Notes: generated by a model from the letters alone, not told the origin. A DNA stretch of 64,000 nucleotides from Tepidiphilus succinatimandens (GCF_006503695.1 NZ_SBIK01000004.1:58942-122941); one strand, 5' to 3'. Shown: positions 1 to 10,366, numbered from the stretch's first letter. Numbers and translations: made by a program.

Positions 1-3000
1 GGGGATGAACCGGCTGCGTTTTAGGGCCGAAACTAAACACCAGAGTGTTCCCCGCGTGCGCGGGGATGAACCGACGCTGGACGAGCTGACGCAGCAGATG
101 AGCACGTGTTCCCCGCGTGCGCGGGGATGAACCGCGGCCGGAGGGGGGGGTTCCATTTATCCCCCCCGTGTTCCCCGCGTGCGCGGGGATGAACCGTACA
201 GCATTGGCAACCATCCATCCAGCCGGGTGGTGTTCCCCGCGTGCGCGGGGATGAACCGCGGAGCGCCGCGTACTGGACGCCCTAGGGCTGCGTGTTCCCC
301 GCGTGCGCGGGGATGAACCGCGATCAGCGCCATGATGAGGTCGCCGTCTGCCGTGTTCCCCGCGTGCGCGGGGATGAACCGCCATCCGCGCCGCCGACAC
401 CTTGACCGCCGAGGTGTTCCCCGCGTGCGCGGGGATGAACCGGCGGAATTATGTCCCCCCGCCCGGGCGATCTTGTGTTCCCCGCGTGCGCGGGGATGAA
501 CCGCAATCCCTAACGCGGATGTGCATGTGGTGCGCGTGTTCCCCGCGTGCGCGGGGATGAACCGCGCACCCCCACGGCCACACGGCCATCGACCGGGTGT
601 TCCCCGCGTGCGCGGGGATGAACCGTACGGGACCGGTTCAAGGCGATGCTTGGCATCGTGTTCCCCGCGTGCGCGGGGATGAACCGGATGGCGACATCGT
701 CAGCGGCGCCAACCTGCAGTGTTCCCCGCGTGCGCGGGGATGAACCTTTGCGTCGCGGTGTTGTCCAGCAGGCCGAAGAGGTGTTCCCCGCGTGCGCGGG
801 GATGAACCGAACCATGAACCAGCTTCCATCCCCTGCGCGCTCGTGTTCCCCGCGTGCGCGGGGATGAACCGTCGCCACTGGCGGCGGCGCGGGGCAATAC
901 CAGCGTGTTCCCCGCGTGCGCGGGGATGAACCGTCGGCGACACCCGCAGCGTGCTGATGGACAACGTGTTCCCCGCGTGCGCGGGGATGAACCGGCCGAG
1001 CAGATGGGCATGACCCCGGCGCAGTGGTGTTCCCCGCGTGCGCGGGGATGAACCGATCACATTCACATCGTGGCCAGCCGGGTAGGGGTGTTCCCCGCGT
1101 GCGCGGGGATGAACCGTCCTTGATGGTCTGGTGGTGCGCCTTGCTGCCGTGTTCCCCGCGTGCGCGGGGATGAACCGCAGCGCGCCCCGTTGCCGGGGGC
1201 GCCTCTGCCGTGTTCCCCGCGTGCGCGGGGATGAACCGCATGAAGCGGTTGCGTGAAGGCGTCCTGTTCCGTGTTCCCCGCGTGCGCGGGGATGAACCGA
1301 ATTGCGGTATGTTTGGGAATGGTATCTCGAGGGTGTTCCCCGCGTGCGCGGGGATGAACCGGATACCAAGAAGGCGCTCAACCCGGTAGAGTGGTGTTCC
1401 CCGCGTGCGCGGGGATGAACCTTTGCCATTGGCAGCCCCCATATCGACTACACCGTGTTCCCCGCGTGCGCGGGGATGAACCGCCATCGGGAGCACGAAA
1501 CGAGGCGCTGGACTGGTGTTCCCCGCGTGCGCGGGGATGAACCGCCAACCCGCCACACCTGCGCGTCTGGTCGATCGTGTTCCCCGCGTGCGCGGGGATG
1601 AACCAGGGGTGGGCTAGGGTTGCTTGAGTTGCGATGCCGTGTTCCCCGCGTGCGCGGGGATGAACCTGCCCGATCTCCCGCCACTGCTCGTCTGTGAGCG
1701 TGTTCCCCGCGTGCGCGGGGATGAACCGCCATCCGCGCCGCCGACACCTTGACCGCCGAGGTGTTCCCCGCGTGCGCGGGGATGAACCGGAACTGGCGAC
1801 GCGCTACGGCGGCGACCCGAACGTGTTCCCCGCGTGCGCGGGGATGAACCGCCCGTCACGTGCTGACCCTCAGCCGCGACTACGTGTTCCCCGCGTGCGC
1901 GGGGATGAACCGCCGAATGGCGACCTTCAACGAGGAATACCGCGGTGTTCCCCGCGTGCGCGGGGATGAACCGCAGTGGACTGGTGGCCCTGCCGCCCTA
2001 TCCAAGTGTTCCCCGCGTGCGCGGGGATGAACCGCTTATTGTCCCCTACCGGCGCCCCGTGCCCGTGTGTTCCCCGCGTGCGCGGGGATGAACCGCGAGG
2101 GGGCACCCAATAGCACGCCAATGTGCTGTGTTCCCCGCGTGCGCGGGGATGAACCGGGCCGCGGCTTCCGCGGCGCGCTGGAATACGATCGTGTTCCCCG
2201 CGTGCGCGGGGATGAACCGTTAGCTAACCGTTCGAGCCGGTTATCTAACTTCGTGTTCCCCGCGTGCGCGGGGATGAACCGGCAGCGGACGCTCTGAACC
2301 AAGCCACGCGGAGGTGTTCCCCGCGTGCGCGGGGATGAACCGATCGAAAACCAGATGCCCCGCGGCCAGCTCGGGTGTTCCCCGCGTGCGCGGGGATGAA
2401 CCGGCGATATGCGCCGGTGCGCTTAGGGTAGCGCCGTGTTCCCCGCGTGCGCGGGGATGAACCGCACGCCAGCGTGATCGATAGTTATTTCGTCTTCGTG
2501 TTCCCCGCGTGCGCGGGGATGAACCGCCTCTTTCACCTCCGGCGGAATATCCGTGATGGTGTTCCCCGCGTGCGCGGGGATGAACCGGGCGACCCCGCCG
2601 CCGTGCGCACCTCGACCATGTGTTCCCCGCGTGCGCGGGGATGAACCGGGCGCGAAGCGGCCCCGGCTGGCTGGCGCGGCGTGTTCCCCGCGTGCGCGGG
2701 GATGAACCGCTCATGGCTTCTCTTCTCCCCAATCGTCCGGCGTGTTCCCCGCGTGCGCGGGGATGAACCGCCTCTACCGGGTGCGGGATGCACTCGGCCT
2801 GAGTGTTCCCCGCGTGCGCGGGGATGAACCGCCACGCGGAGGATGAGGTGGAGGCACTACGTCGTGTTCCCCGCGTGCGCGGGGATGAACCGCATGATGT
2901 GCGCGTGCCAGTTGCCATTATGCCGTGTTCCCCGCGTGCGCGGGGATGAACCGCAAAGAGCAGCGCTTGTGGATCGAGCGGCTCAGTGTTCCCCGCGTGC

Positions 3001-4860
3001 GCGGGGATGAACCGCTACAAACTCATCCCCGGCGCGTCGCGCTCGAGTGTTCCCCGCGTGCGCGGGGATGAACCGTCGCTTTAAACAGGCTAGTGCCGCC
3101 AAGCGACGTGTTCCCCGCGTGCGCGGGGATGAACCGCTAATCGGCAAGCGCTGCCTGATCTACTCGGGAGTGTTCCCCGCGTGCGCGGGGATGAACCGCG
3201 CCCTGACTTCGCCATGTCCGTGGCAATCATGTGTTCCCCGCGTGCGCGGGGATGAACCGGGCTGCGGCAGTTTCACGGAATACGTGGAACGGGTGTTCCC
3301 CGCGTGCGCGGGGATGAACCGTTGTCAGACAAGTGCACGGCACGGCACGCCCCGCGTGTTCCCCGCGTGCGCGGGGATGAACCGAAGCCGATAGACTCTA
3401 CCAGTCCGGCAATTACGTGTTCCCCGCGTGCGCGGGGATGAACCGTCGGCAGCGATACCGGCGGCGGCGCTAAAGCAGTGTTCCCCGCGTGCGCGGGGAT
3501 GAACCGCGCGGGATCGAGGGCGTCGAGCGCCCGATCGTGTGTTCCCCGCGTGCGCGGGGATGAACCGGCGCGGGCCAGCCGCCAGCAGTGGAGGGTGGGG
3601 TGTTCCCCGCGTGCGCGGGGATGAACCGTGGGTCGCGGTTGCCGTTGGCGGGCTGGTTGGCGTGTTCCCCGCGTGCGCGGGGATGAACCGCCATCCGCGC
3701 CGCCGACACCTTGACCGCCGAGCGTGTTCCCCGCGTGCGCGGGGATGAACCGCATATCAGCCACGAGACGATCGGTATCAGTTAGGTGTTCCCCGCGTGC
3801 GCGGGGATGAACCGGACACCAGCGCGGTGAATCCATCGATCACCCAGCGTGTTCCCCGCGTGCGCGGGGATGAACCGCGGGCCGAGCGTGTCATCGTGGC
3901 CGGAGAGAAGTGTTCCCCGCGTGCGCGGGGATGAACCGGAGCGCATGGAGGACAAGCGGCTGCGCCTGCCCCGTGTTCCCCGCGTGCGCGGGGATGAACC
4001 TGCTCCAGCTCGCGTGCGACGCGAGGTTGTTGAGTGTTCCCCGCGTGCGCGGGGATGAACCGATCGCAGCGGCAGAGAAACGGGCGCAAGAGGCGTGTTC
4101 CCCGCGTGCGCGGGGATGAACCGGCGGCTTCGGCCGCTATGGACGTGAAGGCCTCGTGTTCCCCGCGTGCGCGGGGATGAACCGCGCTTCTGCAGCTTGG
4201 CAAGGCTGGCGTTGCGGGTGTTCCCCGCGTGCGCGGGGATGAACCGTCGCTTGGCAACGTCGGCGGCTCCCTCGCGCAGTGTTCCCCGCGTGCGCGGGGA
4301 TGAACCGGCTGCGGAAGCGGCCTAATCACAGATACAGAAGTGTTCCCCGCGTGCGCGGGGATGAACCGGACGATTTGGCGTCGAACCATACTATGCCATC
4401 GTGTTCCCCGCGTGCGCGGGGATGAACCGCCGCAGGCGCTGGAGCGCATGAAGGCGGACGGCGTGTTCCCCGCGTGCGCGGGGATGAACCGAGCAGGGTA
4501 TCGGGCGCGGCAAGGCATTCGGCTGTGTTCCCCGCGTGCGCGGGGATGAACCGATGCAATCCTTCAACGTCGTGAAGGATCTCAGGTGTTCCCCGCGTGC
4601 GCGGGGATGAACCGACCACATCGCCGACGCCATGCGATATCGCGTGCGTGTTCCCCGCGTGCGCGGGGATGAACCGCAAAAAGCCGCCGAGGCGGCCGCG
4701 CGGGCTGAGGTGTTCCCCGCGTGCGCGGGGATGAACCAGTAGCCGCCAGAGGCAGGGACGTTCCAGCATGTGTTCCCCGCGTGCGCGGGGATGAACCGGC
4801 GCTCTTTGACATCCGGCTGCATCCGCCACGTGTGTTCCCCGCGTGCGCGGGGATGAACCG
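1..4860 (+). CRISPR. Type I-E CRISPR array, left segment (about 80 repeats)
   Basis: Direct repeats of 29 bp, beginning GTGTTCCCCGCG and ending GGGGATGAACCG, recur about every 61 bp. The core is a perfect palindromic stem (CCCCGCG/CGCGGGG) of the E. coli I-E class. The first repeat is cut by the window edge (1-12), the next starts at 45 and the last of this segment ends at 4860. Spacers are mostly 32 nt, many 33, a few 34 (for example 2157-2190) and one 31 (4739-4769). By analogy with E. coli repeat orientation the leader lies upstream of position 1, so these are the younger spacers. No cas gene is in the window. Open reading frames translated through this region are repeat artefacts, not genes. 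Confidence 0.98.
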
Positions 4861-4867
4861 CCTCTAG

Positions 4868-6456
4868 CAGCCTGTCGGACTTAACCAGGCTATCGGCATG
4901 AGATAATGAAGACCTCTCAGGCGGCAACCGGACTTCGATGATGGGGCATTTCGTAGGTGCTGATCGGGACACCGACTTCCTGCTTCCCCCTTCCGTTCAG
5001 GAGTGGTTGCCTGAAGATCACCTGGCCCGGTTTGTTGTTGAAGTGGTTGATCGGCTCGATCTGTCCGAGCTCACCCGGCAGTATGCGGGGCGCGGCTCAC
5101 GGGCCCATCATCCTGCCGTATTGCTGAGCTTGTTGATTTATGGTTACGCGACTGGGGTCTTCTCCAGTCGCAAGATTGAGCGCGCCACGCACGACTCGAT
5201 CGCGTTTCGTTATCTGGCGGCCAACACCCACCCGGATCACGACACGATTGCTGCCTTTCGCCGTCGCTTCCTTCCCCAGATTGAGTCCTTGTTCGTGCAG
5301 GTTCTGCTGCTGGCGCGGGAAATGAAGCTGGTGAAGCTGGGCCGGATCGCGCTGGATGGCACGAAGGTGAAAGCAAACGCCAGCAAGCACAACGCGTTGT
5401 CCTATGCGCATGCACAAAAGATCGAAGCGCAGTTGAAGGCGGAAGTCAGTGCGCTTGCCGCCCAGGCGGAGGCTGCAGATCAGGCGCCGGTGTGTGAGGG
5501 GATGAAGCTTCCCGCCGAGATTGCCCGGCGTGAAGCCCGGCTGGAAGCGCTGGCTCAGGCCAAGCGGGTCATTGAGGCGCGAGCGCAAGAGCGCTTCGAA
5601 CAGGAGCAGGCCGACTACCAGCACAAACAGGCCAAACGACAGGCCCAGAGGGAGGCTGGAAAAAAGCCCCGGGGCCGGGCGCCTAAACCTCCGCAGCCTG
5701 GCCCCCGGGAGAGCGATCAGGTGAATCTGACCGACGAAGCATCGCGCATCATGCCCGTCTCCGGCGGCGGCTTTGAGCAGTGCTACAACGCTCAGGCCGG
5801 GGTGGATACCGAGACGATGTTGATCATCAGTACGCACATGACCCAGGCGACAAACGACAAACAGCAGCTCATACCCGCACTGGCCAGAATAGGTGCGCTG
5901 CCGCAGTCCCTGGGCAGCGTTACTGATCTGCTCGCCGACGCAGGCTACTTCAGTCAAGCCAATGTCCAGGCGTGCAAGGAGAAGAACATCGAGCCGTTAC
6001 TGGCGCTGTCCCGAGAGCAACACCACTTATCCGTGTTTGATCGGTTTGCACCCGATGAGCCGGCGCCGGTCACGGACGACCCGGTGGCGCAGATGAAGCA
6101 CCGGTTAGCCACCCAATCGGGGCGAGCTCTGTATGCGCTGCGAAAACAAACGGTGGAGCCCGTATTCGGAATTATCAAACAGGTGATGGGCCTGAGGCAG
6201 TTCTCGATGAGGGGACTAGAGAAGGTTGCGGGCGAATGGACGTTGGCTGCGCTGGCGTGGAATGTGAAACGGATGAAGGTGTTGAAAATGACGGCGTGAG
6301 CGCCTGTTGCCCCCGATGAAGGCCTATCATGGCGCTCTTTGGGTACCGTTGAAGGCGCTCAAGGCTCACTGAGCAGTCGGCTGACGCTCAAAGCCGGTAG
6401 CCTAACGCACAGAGCCGCTCAAAACGACGTCCGGCAACTGCAAGTCCGACAGGCTG
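4868..6456 (+). mobile_element. IS1182-family insertion sequence, intact copy 1
   Basis: The element has inverted termini CAGCCTGTCGGACTT at 4868 and AAGTCCGACAGGCTG ending at 6456. CTAG flanks it on both sides (4864-4867 and 6457-6460), read as a 4-bp target duplication. Removing the element and one CTAG rebuilds a single 33-nt spacer between the repeats ending at 4860 and starting at 6487. Insertion was therefore into an existing spacer. A second, inverted and disrupted copy lies at 13880-16747. Confidence 0.93.
4938..6299 (+). CDS. IS1182-family transposase
   Basis: This 453-residue DDE transposase sits inside the IS termini. The N-terminal part carries the usual IS1182 region (FVVEVVDRLDLSELTRQY). 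Probable catalytic residues are the Asp of ALDGTKVKA, the Asp of LLADAGYFSQ and the Glu of VEPVFGIIKQ. A long basic, Glu/Ala-rich coiled-coil insert lies between the first and second. The reading frame is complete, so this copy may be active and may be the source of the second copy. The ATG follows the left terminus by about 70 bp. Confidence 0.93.
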   Translation: MMGHFVGADRDTDFLLPPSVQEWLPEDHLARFVVEVVDRLDLSELTRQYAGRGSRAHHPAVLLSLLIYGYATGVFSSRKIERATHDSIAFRYLAANTHPDHDTIAAFRRRFLPQIESLFVQVLLLAREMKLVKLGRIALDGTKVKANASKHNALSYAHAQKIEAQLKAEVSALAAQAEAADQAPVCEGMKLPAEIARREARLEALAQAKRVIEARAQERFEQEQADYQHKQAKRQAQREAGKKPRGRAPKPPQPGPRESDQVNLTDEASRIMPVSGGGFEQCYNAQAGVDTETMLIISTHMTQATNDKQQLIPALARIGALPQSLGSVTDLLADAGYFSQANVQACKEKNIEPLLALSREQHHLSVFDRFAPDEPAPVTDDPVAQMKHRLATQSGRALYALRKQTVEPVFGIIKQVMGLRQFSMRGLEKVAGEWTLAALAWNVKRMKVLKMTA

Positions 6457-6486
6457 CTAGAAGCCGTTTTTAGATGTGTGGTAATG

Positions 6487-7926
6487 GTGTTCCCCGCGTG
6501 CGCGGGGATGAACCGTAGCCATCGGGCGAACGCGGCGCGCGCGCCATGTGTTCCCCGCGTGCGCGGGGATGAACCGCGTATTGTCTGGGTGAGGCAGCGG
6601 CAGACCTAGTGTTCCCCGCGTGCGCGGGGATGAACCGACAAATGCCTCATGTGCCGCGACCACGACAGAGTGTTCCCCGCGTGCGCGGGGATGAACCGCA
6701 CGCCAGCGGCGTTCCCATCAGCGCGCCGGCGTGTTCCCCGCGTGCGCGGGGATGAACCGCTTGCCTTGCTGCAGGCCGATGGACAACAGGCGTGTTCCCC
6801 GCGTGCGCGGGGATGAACCGCTCTTGCTGCTGCAGGACGAGCGCCGCGTTGATGTGTTCCCCGCGTGCGCGGGGATGAACCGTACAACAGGGACGCCTGA
6901 ACGTACCTACACCACGTGTTCCCCGCGTGCGCGGGGATGAACCGCGGATGAACGCCAAGGGCAACGACGTGTACATATGTTCCCCGCGTGCGCGGGGATG
7001 AACCGCCGGGCGGCTATGGCTCGCAGTACGACCCGGTATGTTCCCCGCGTGCGCGGGGATGAACCGCGCATGGGGGAGCAGCCGCCTACGATCATCGTAT
7101 GTTCCCCGCGTGCGCGGGGATGAACCGAAAAATGGGCGCGATCAAGCCCGACGCTACCTATGTTCCCCGCGTGCGCGGGGATGAACCAGGTACTGCCGAC
7201 GCTGCGACTGGAGCCCGAGCATGTTCCCCGCGTGCGCGGGGATGAACCGAGAAAGAGCTGCAAGGCGAGCTATAGGCTATGATGTTCCCCGCGTGCGCGG
7301 GGATGAACCGGTGCTGGGCGTGGCCCTGCCGCGCGACTTGGAATGTTCCCCGCGTGCGCGGGGATGAACCGACGGAAATCGCGGAGCGTGGGTTCATCGC
7401 TGCATGTTCCCCGCGTGCGCGGGGATGAACCGGCAGAGGGCTACGACGTAGCCGACCTAGATCGTATGTTCCCCGCGTGCGCGGGGATGAACCGGGCGAC
7501 CCCGCCGCCGTGCGCACCTCGACCATGTGTTCCCCGCGTGCGCGGGGATGAACCGAGATGGCCGATAAGGCAGCCTACGAGGACGCCGTGTTCCCCGCGT
7601 GCGCGGGGATGAACCGGACTTGGCGACGGCGTTTTGGCAGGGGTGCCGGCGTGTTCCCCGCGTGCGCGGGGATGAACCGGGCGACCCCGCCGCCGTGCGC
7701 ACCTCGACCATGTGTTCCCCGCGTGCGCGGGGATGAACCGCCCAACGCCTAGGCTCTTTTTCGGGATGGGCTTCGTGTTCCCCGCGTGCGCGGGGATGAA
7801 CCGCCTAGGCATGACGGCTGCGCAACCATCCACGAGTGTTCCCCGCGTGCGCGGGGATGAACCGCCGTTTTGCACGTTTCGCTATCCGCCGCCCCCGGTG
7901 TTCCCCGCGTGCGCGGGGATGAACCA
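6487..7926 (+). CRISPR. Type I-E CRISPR array, right (leader-distal) segment (24 repeats)
   Basis: The same 29-bp repeat continues after the IS element. Nine consecutive repeats (starting at 6977, 7038, 7099, 7160, 7221, 7282, 7343, 7404 and 7466) begin with A instead of G. The repeats from 7527 onward begin with G again. The last repeat (7898-7926) ends in A and is followed directly by an IS21-type end, so the true array terminus may be lost. The spacer at 7495-7526 is identical to those at 7680-7711 and 2588-2619. Confidence 0.97.
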
Positions 7927-7929
7927 AGG

Positions 7930-8114
7930 TCTGCGTATAGAGCGACAATTACTCTGGCCGGCGGACGACAACTATTATGGCCGGTTACCCTAAGCTTGGC
8001 CGCTTGTTCCGACCCACCAGGGAGCCGGTATGGCGGTCACCAACCAACAGGTCATGCTCTATATGTCACAACGCCAACAAGGCCAGACCCAGGAGGTCGC
8101 CGCCGTCAAGGCTG
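7930..8114 (+). pseudogene. istA: Truncated left end of an IS21-family element (istA N-terminus)
   Basis: Two related terminal motifs, CGACAA-TA-T-TGGCCGG, occur at about 7950-7985, as in the multiple terminal repeats of IS21 elements. An ATG at 8030 opens 28 codons starting MAVTNQQVMLYM and continuing QGQTQEVAAVKA. This is the characteristic start of an IstA transposase of a different IS21 subgroup from the element at 8115. The frame is cut at 8114 by that second element. A decayed istB end with similar terminal motifs is found at 39605-39860. Confidence 0.75.
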
Positions 8115-8166
8115 TGTCAAGCGACATCAGAAAGTGACCCCCTGGCGACAGTGAAATCTGACCCCC

Positions 8167-8964
8167 TTACTCTCTGACGAGCTGCTCGGGATGGTGGATG
8201 GAATCGGGCTTGATCAGCCCGGCCTTGCGCTTGGCACGCAGTCGGTAGCTGTCACCGCGGAGGGTGATGACATGACTGTGGTGCAGCAGCCGGTCGAGGA
8301 TGGCGGTGGCCACCACTGCGTCACCGAACACCTCGCCCCACTCGCTGACCGCCCGGTTGCTGGTCACCAACAGGCTGCCGCGTTCGTAGCGGCGGGTGAC
8401 CAGTTGGAAGAACAGGTTGGCTGCCCCCGGCTCCAGCGGCAGGTAGCCCAGCTCGTCGATGATCAATAACTTGGGCTTGGCGAAGTGCCTCAGCCGCTCT
8501 TCCAGCTCCCCACTGGCATGGGCCTGGACGAGCTGGGTGATCAGTGCCGTGGCGGTGGTAAACAGCACCGAGTAGCCGGCCTTGACCGCTTCCCGGCCCA
8601 GTGCCACGGCGAGATGGCTCTTGCCCACGCCCGGCGGGCCGAGCAGCAGCAGGGCATCGCCGTTGGCGATCCAGCGTCCACAGGCCAGTTCGCGGATCTG
8701 ACCGGGATCGACGGCAGGCTGGGCGCTGAAGTCGAACCCTTCCAGGGTGCGCAGAAACGGGAAGCGCGCGATGCTCAGCCCCATCTGGATGCGCCGTTGC
8801 TCCTTGTGGGCTACCTCCTGTTCGCAGAGGTAGGCCAGCGTCTCGCGCAGAGTCAGCTCCCGGCGAGCGGCTTCGTCGAGCAGGCTGTCGAGCCGCTCGC
8901 GGATGGCGGTCAGCTTGAGACGCGTCAGCATGGCGTCCAGGCGCTCAGTCTCCGGTGTCGTCAT
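8167..8964 (-). CDS. istB: IS21-family ATP-binding helper protein IstB
   Basis: This is an AAA+ ATPase that assists IstA in target selection. It is 265 residues long from MTTPETERLDAM. Walker A is LLGPPGVGKSHLAVAL and Walker B is LLIIDELGYLPL. Sensor-type residues sit in LLVTSNRAVSEWGEVF and the C-terminal LLHHSHVITLRGDSYRLR is typical of the family. The ATG overlaps the istA stop codon by one base, so the two are translationally coupled. The protein appears intact although its partner is not. Confidence 0.93.
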   Translation of the reverse strand: MTTPETERLDAMLTRLKLTAIRERLDSLLDEAARRELTLRETLAYLCEQEVAHKEQRRIQMGLSIARFPFLRTLEGFDFSAQPAVDPGQIRELACGRWIANGDALLLLGPPGVGKSHLAVALGREAVKAGYSVLFTTATALITQLVQAHASGELEERLRHFAKPKLLIIDELGYLPLEPGAANLFFQLVTRRYERGSLLVTSNRAVSEWGEVFGDAVVATAILDRLLHHSHVITLRGDSYRLRAKRKAGLIKPDSIHHPEQLVRE

Positions 8965-10286
8965 CACCAGCCACCTCCCACCACGGCTTCGTACTCGGTC
9001 AGGTCGCGCTGTAACGCAGCCGGCGGGAGCGTGGCTGACGGCAAGGTGGCCACGATCTCGCTGGTGGCCACGGCACCCTCGGTGTCCGTCTTGGGCGGTC
9101 GGTAACCGACGATGCCCTGCAGGTGCTCCGGCAGGCAGCGCACCTGACGGCGTCCGCCCAGCTCTGGGTGGCGGGCCACCTCGCGGCCGGCGTGGTGCAC
9201 CCGAAGCTCGCCGTCGGTCACACTGACCTGGACCGGCTCGCCAATCAGGCGCCAGGGCACGCTGTAGCGGTTGGTGTCGACCTCCACGGTGGCGTCGCGC
9301 TGAACCCGACGGCTCAGCTCTCGGGCCTGCTCGAAGGGCGCCCGGTCGTTCAGCGGCTTCAGGCTGGCCTGTTCGGCGGTGAAGCGCACCGCCGGCAGTT
9401 CTCCGGTGGTGCCGTGGACTCGCTGGTCGGCGATCTCGCGCATCCACCAGCTCAGGTGAGCCTCCAGCGCCGCCCAAGAGGCGAAGCTGCGGCCGGCGAT
9501 GGCGTTACGCTTCACGTAGCCGACACCGCGCTCGTCCTTGCCCTTGGTACGGGCGCGCTATGGCGCACAGGCCAGCGGCCGGAACCCCCAGTAACGCGCA
9601 AAGGCCGCCAGCCGCTCGTTGAACACCACCTCACGGGTCGCCGCGTTGTGGTGATCGACCAAGGCACGAGCGTTATCCAGCAGCACCTGCTCCGGTACCC
9701 CGCCAAAGTGACGGAAGGCGCCTTCCAGGCCGGCGAACCATGCCGATTGCCGCTCGTGCCGGAAGGCGTGGACGTAGTGGCGGCGGGAGTATCCTAGGGT
9801 GGCGACAAACAGGAAGACTTTGACCGACTCCCCATCGATGGTGATGTGGCGGCTGCCGAAGTCGATCTGCAGCTGCTTGCCGGGCGGCGTCTCGAACCTC
9901 ACCGTGGCCTTGGCTTCGGCAGCCAGTGCCTGGCGCAAGGGCGCGCAAGCGCGCTCCACCGTGCGCAGGCTGACCGTGAGGCCGTGTTCGAGCTGCAGAT
10001 CCTGCAAGACCACGGCAGCGTTGCCGGCGTGTTGCAGGAAGCGGGCCTTCAGCCATTCCTCCAGCCCCTCGAGCGACTTGCTGCGCTTCGGGCTCGCGTA
10101 GGGCGCCCACCCACCCTGGCGCAGGTAGCGCTTGACGGTGTTCCTGCTGATGCCGGGCTCGTCGGCAATGCGTTTCGTCCCCCAGCCACAGGCCTTCAGG
10201 TGCAGCATGGCGGCAACATCCTCTGGACTCTGCATCGGTTCCCCTCGTACCTGAGTGTGGGGAACGTTATATTCGGATTTCTTCAT
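8964..10286 (-). pseudogene. istA: IS21-family transposase IstA, interrupted by an in-frame amber codon
   Basis: The N-terminal part (10286 to 9561) has a helix-turn-helix (ISRNTVKRYLRQ) and the first catalytic Asp residues in QLQIDFGS and EQVLLDNARALV. It ends at a TAG (9558-9560) in the context GCGCCATAG. After the stop the same frame continues with RARTKGKDERGVGYVKRNA, which contains the expected final catalytic Glu, and runs to the istB overlap. A single nonsense change, probably of a Tyr codon, therefore separates the DD and E parts. The start is supported by AGGAGGG eight bases upstream. Without readthrough the element cannot transpose on its own. Confidence 0.88.
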
Positions 10287-10366
10287 GGGCGAACCCTCCT
10301 GGTGAGCTCACGGAGGGGGCAGTTTTCCGTGTCGCTTGGGGGTCAGTTTTACATGGCGCTTGACAC

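Larger units (their letters stand above)
8115..10365 (-). mobile_element. IS21-family element (istA amber mutant, istB intact)
   Basis: The terminal inverted repeat is TGTCAAGCG-CAT followed by a TGACCCCC block at 8115 and, inverted, ending at 10365. It encloses istA and istB on the minus strand with a one-base TGATG overlap. No matching target duplication is visible: the left flank is an istA stub and the right flank an IS5-type transposase tail. Flanking DNA has therefore been rearranged, or the insertion was into already mosaic IS DNA. Confidence 0.88.

Noticed and set aside
1..7926. Many long open frames across the CRISPR region encoding repeated [27 protein letters not shown] or VFPACAGMN peptides
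   Set aside because: These are translations of the 29-bp CRISPR repeat in several frames. They show the 61-bp periodicity and no start context, so they are not genes.
1..7926. Search for cas genes or a leader next to the array
   Set aside because: No cas-like protein appears anywhere in the window, and the array is cut at position 1, so the leader and cas operon must lie outside if present.
8167..9477. 436-residue version of IstB starting at 9477
   Set aside because: The N-terminal 170 residues are an out-of-frame reading of istA. The IstB family start is at 8964 with a TGATG overlap.
8115..10365. Target-site duplication for the IS21 element
   Set aside because: Left flank (AAGGC) and right flank (CCTGT) do not match; no duplication is claimed.
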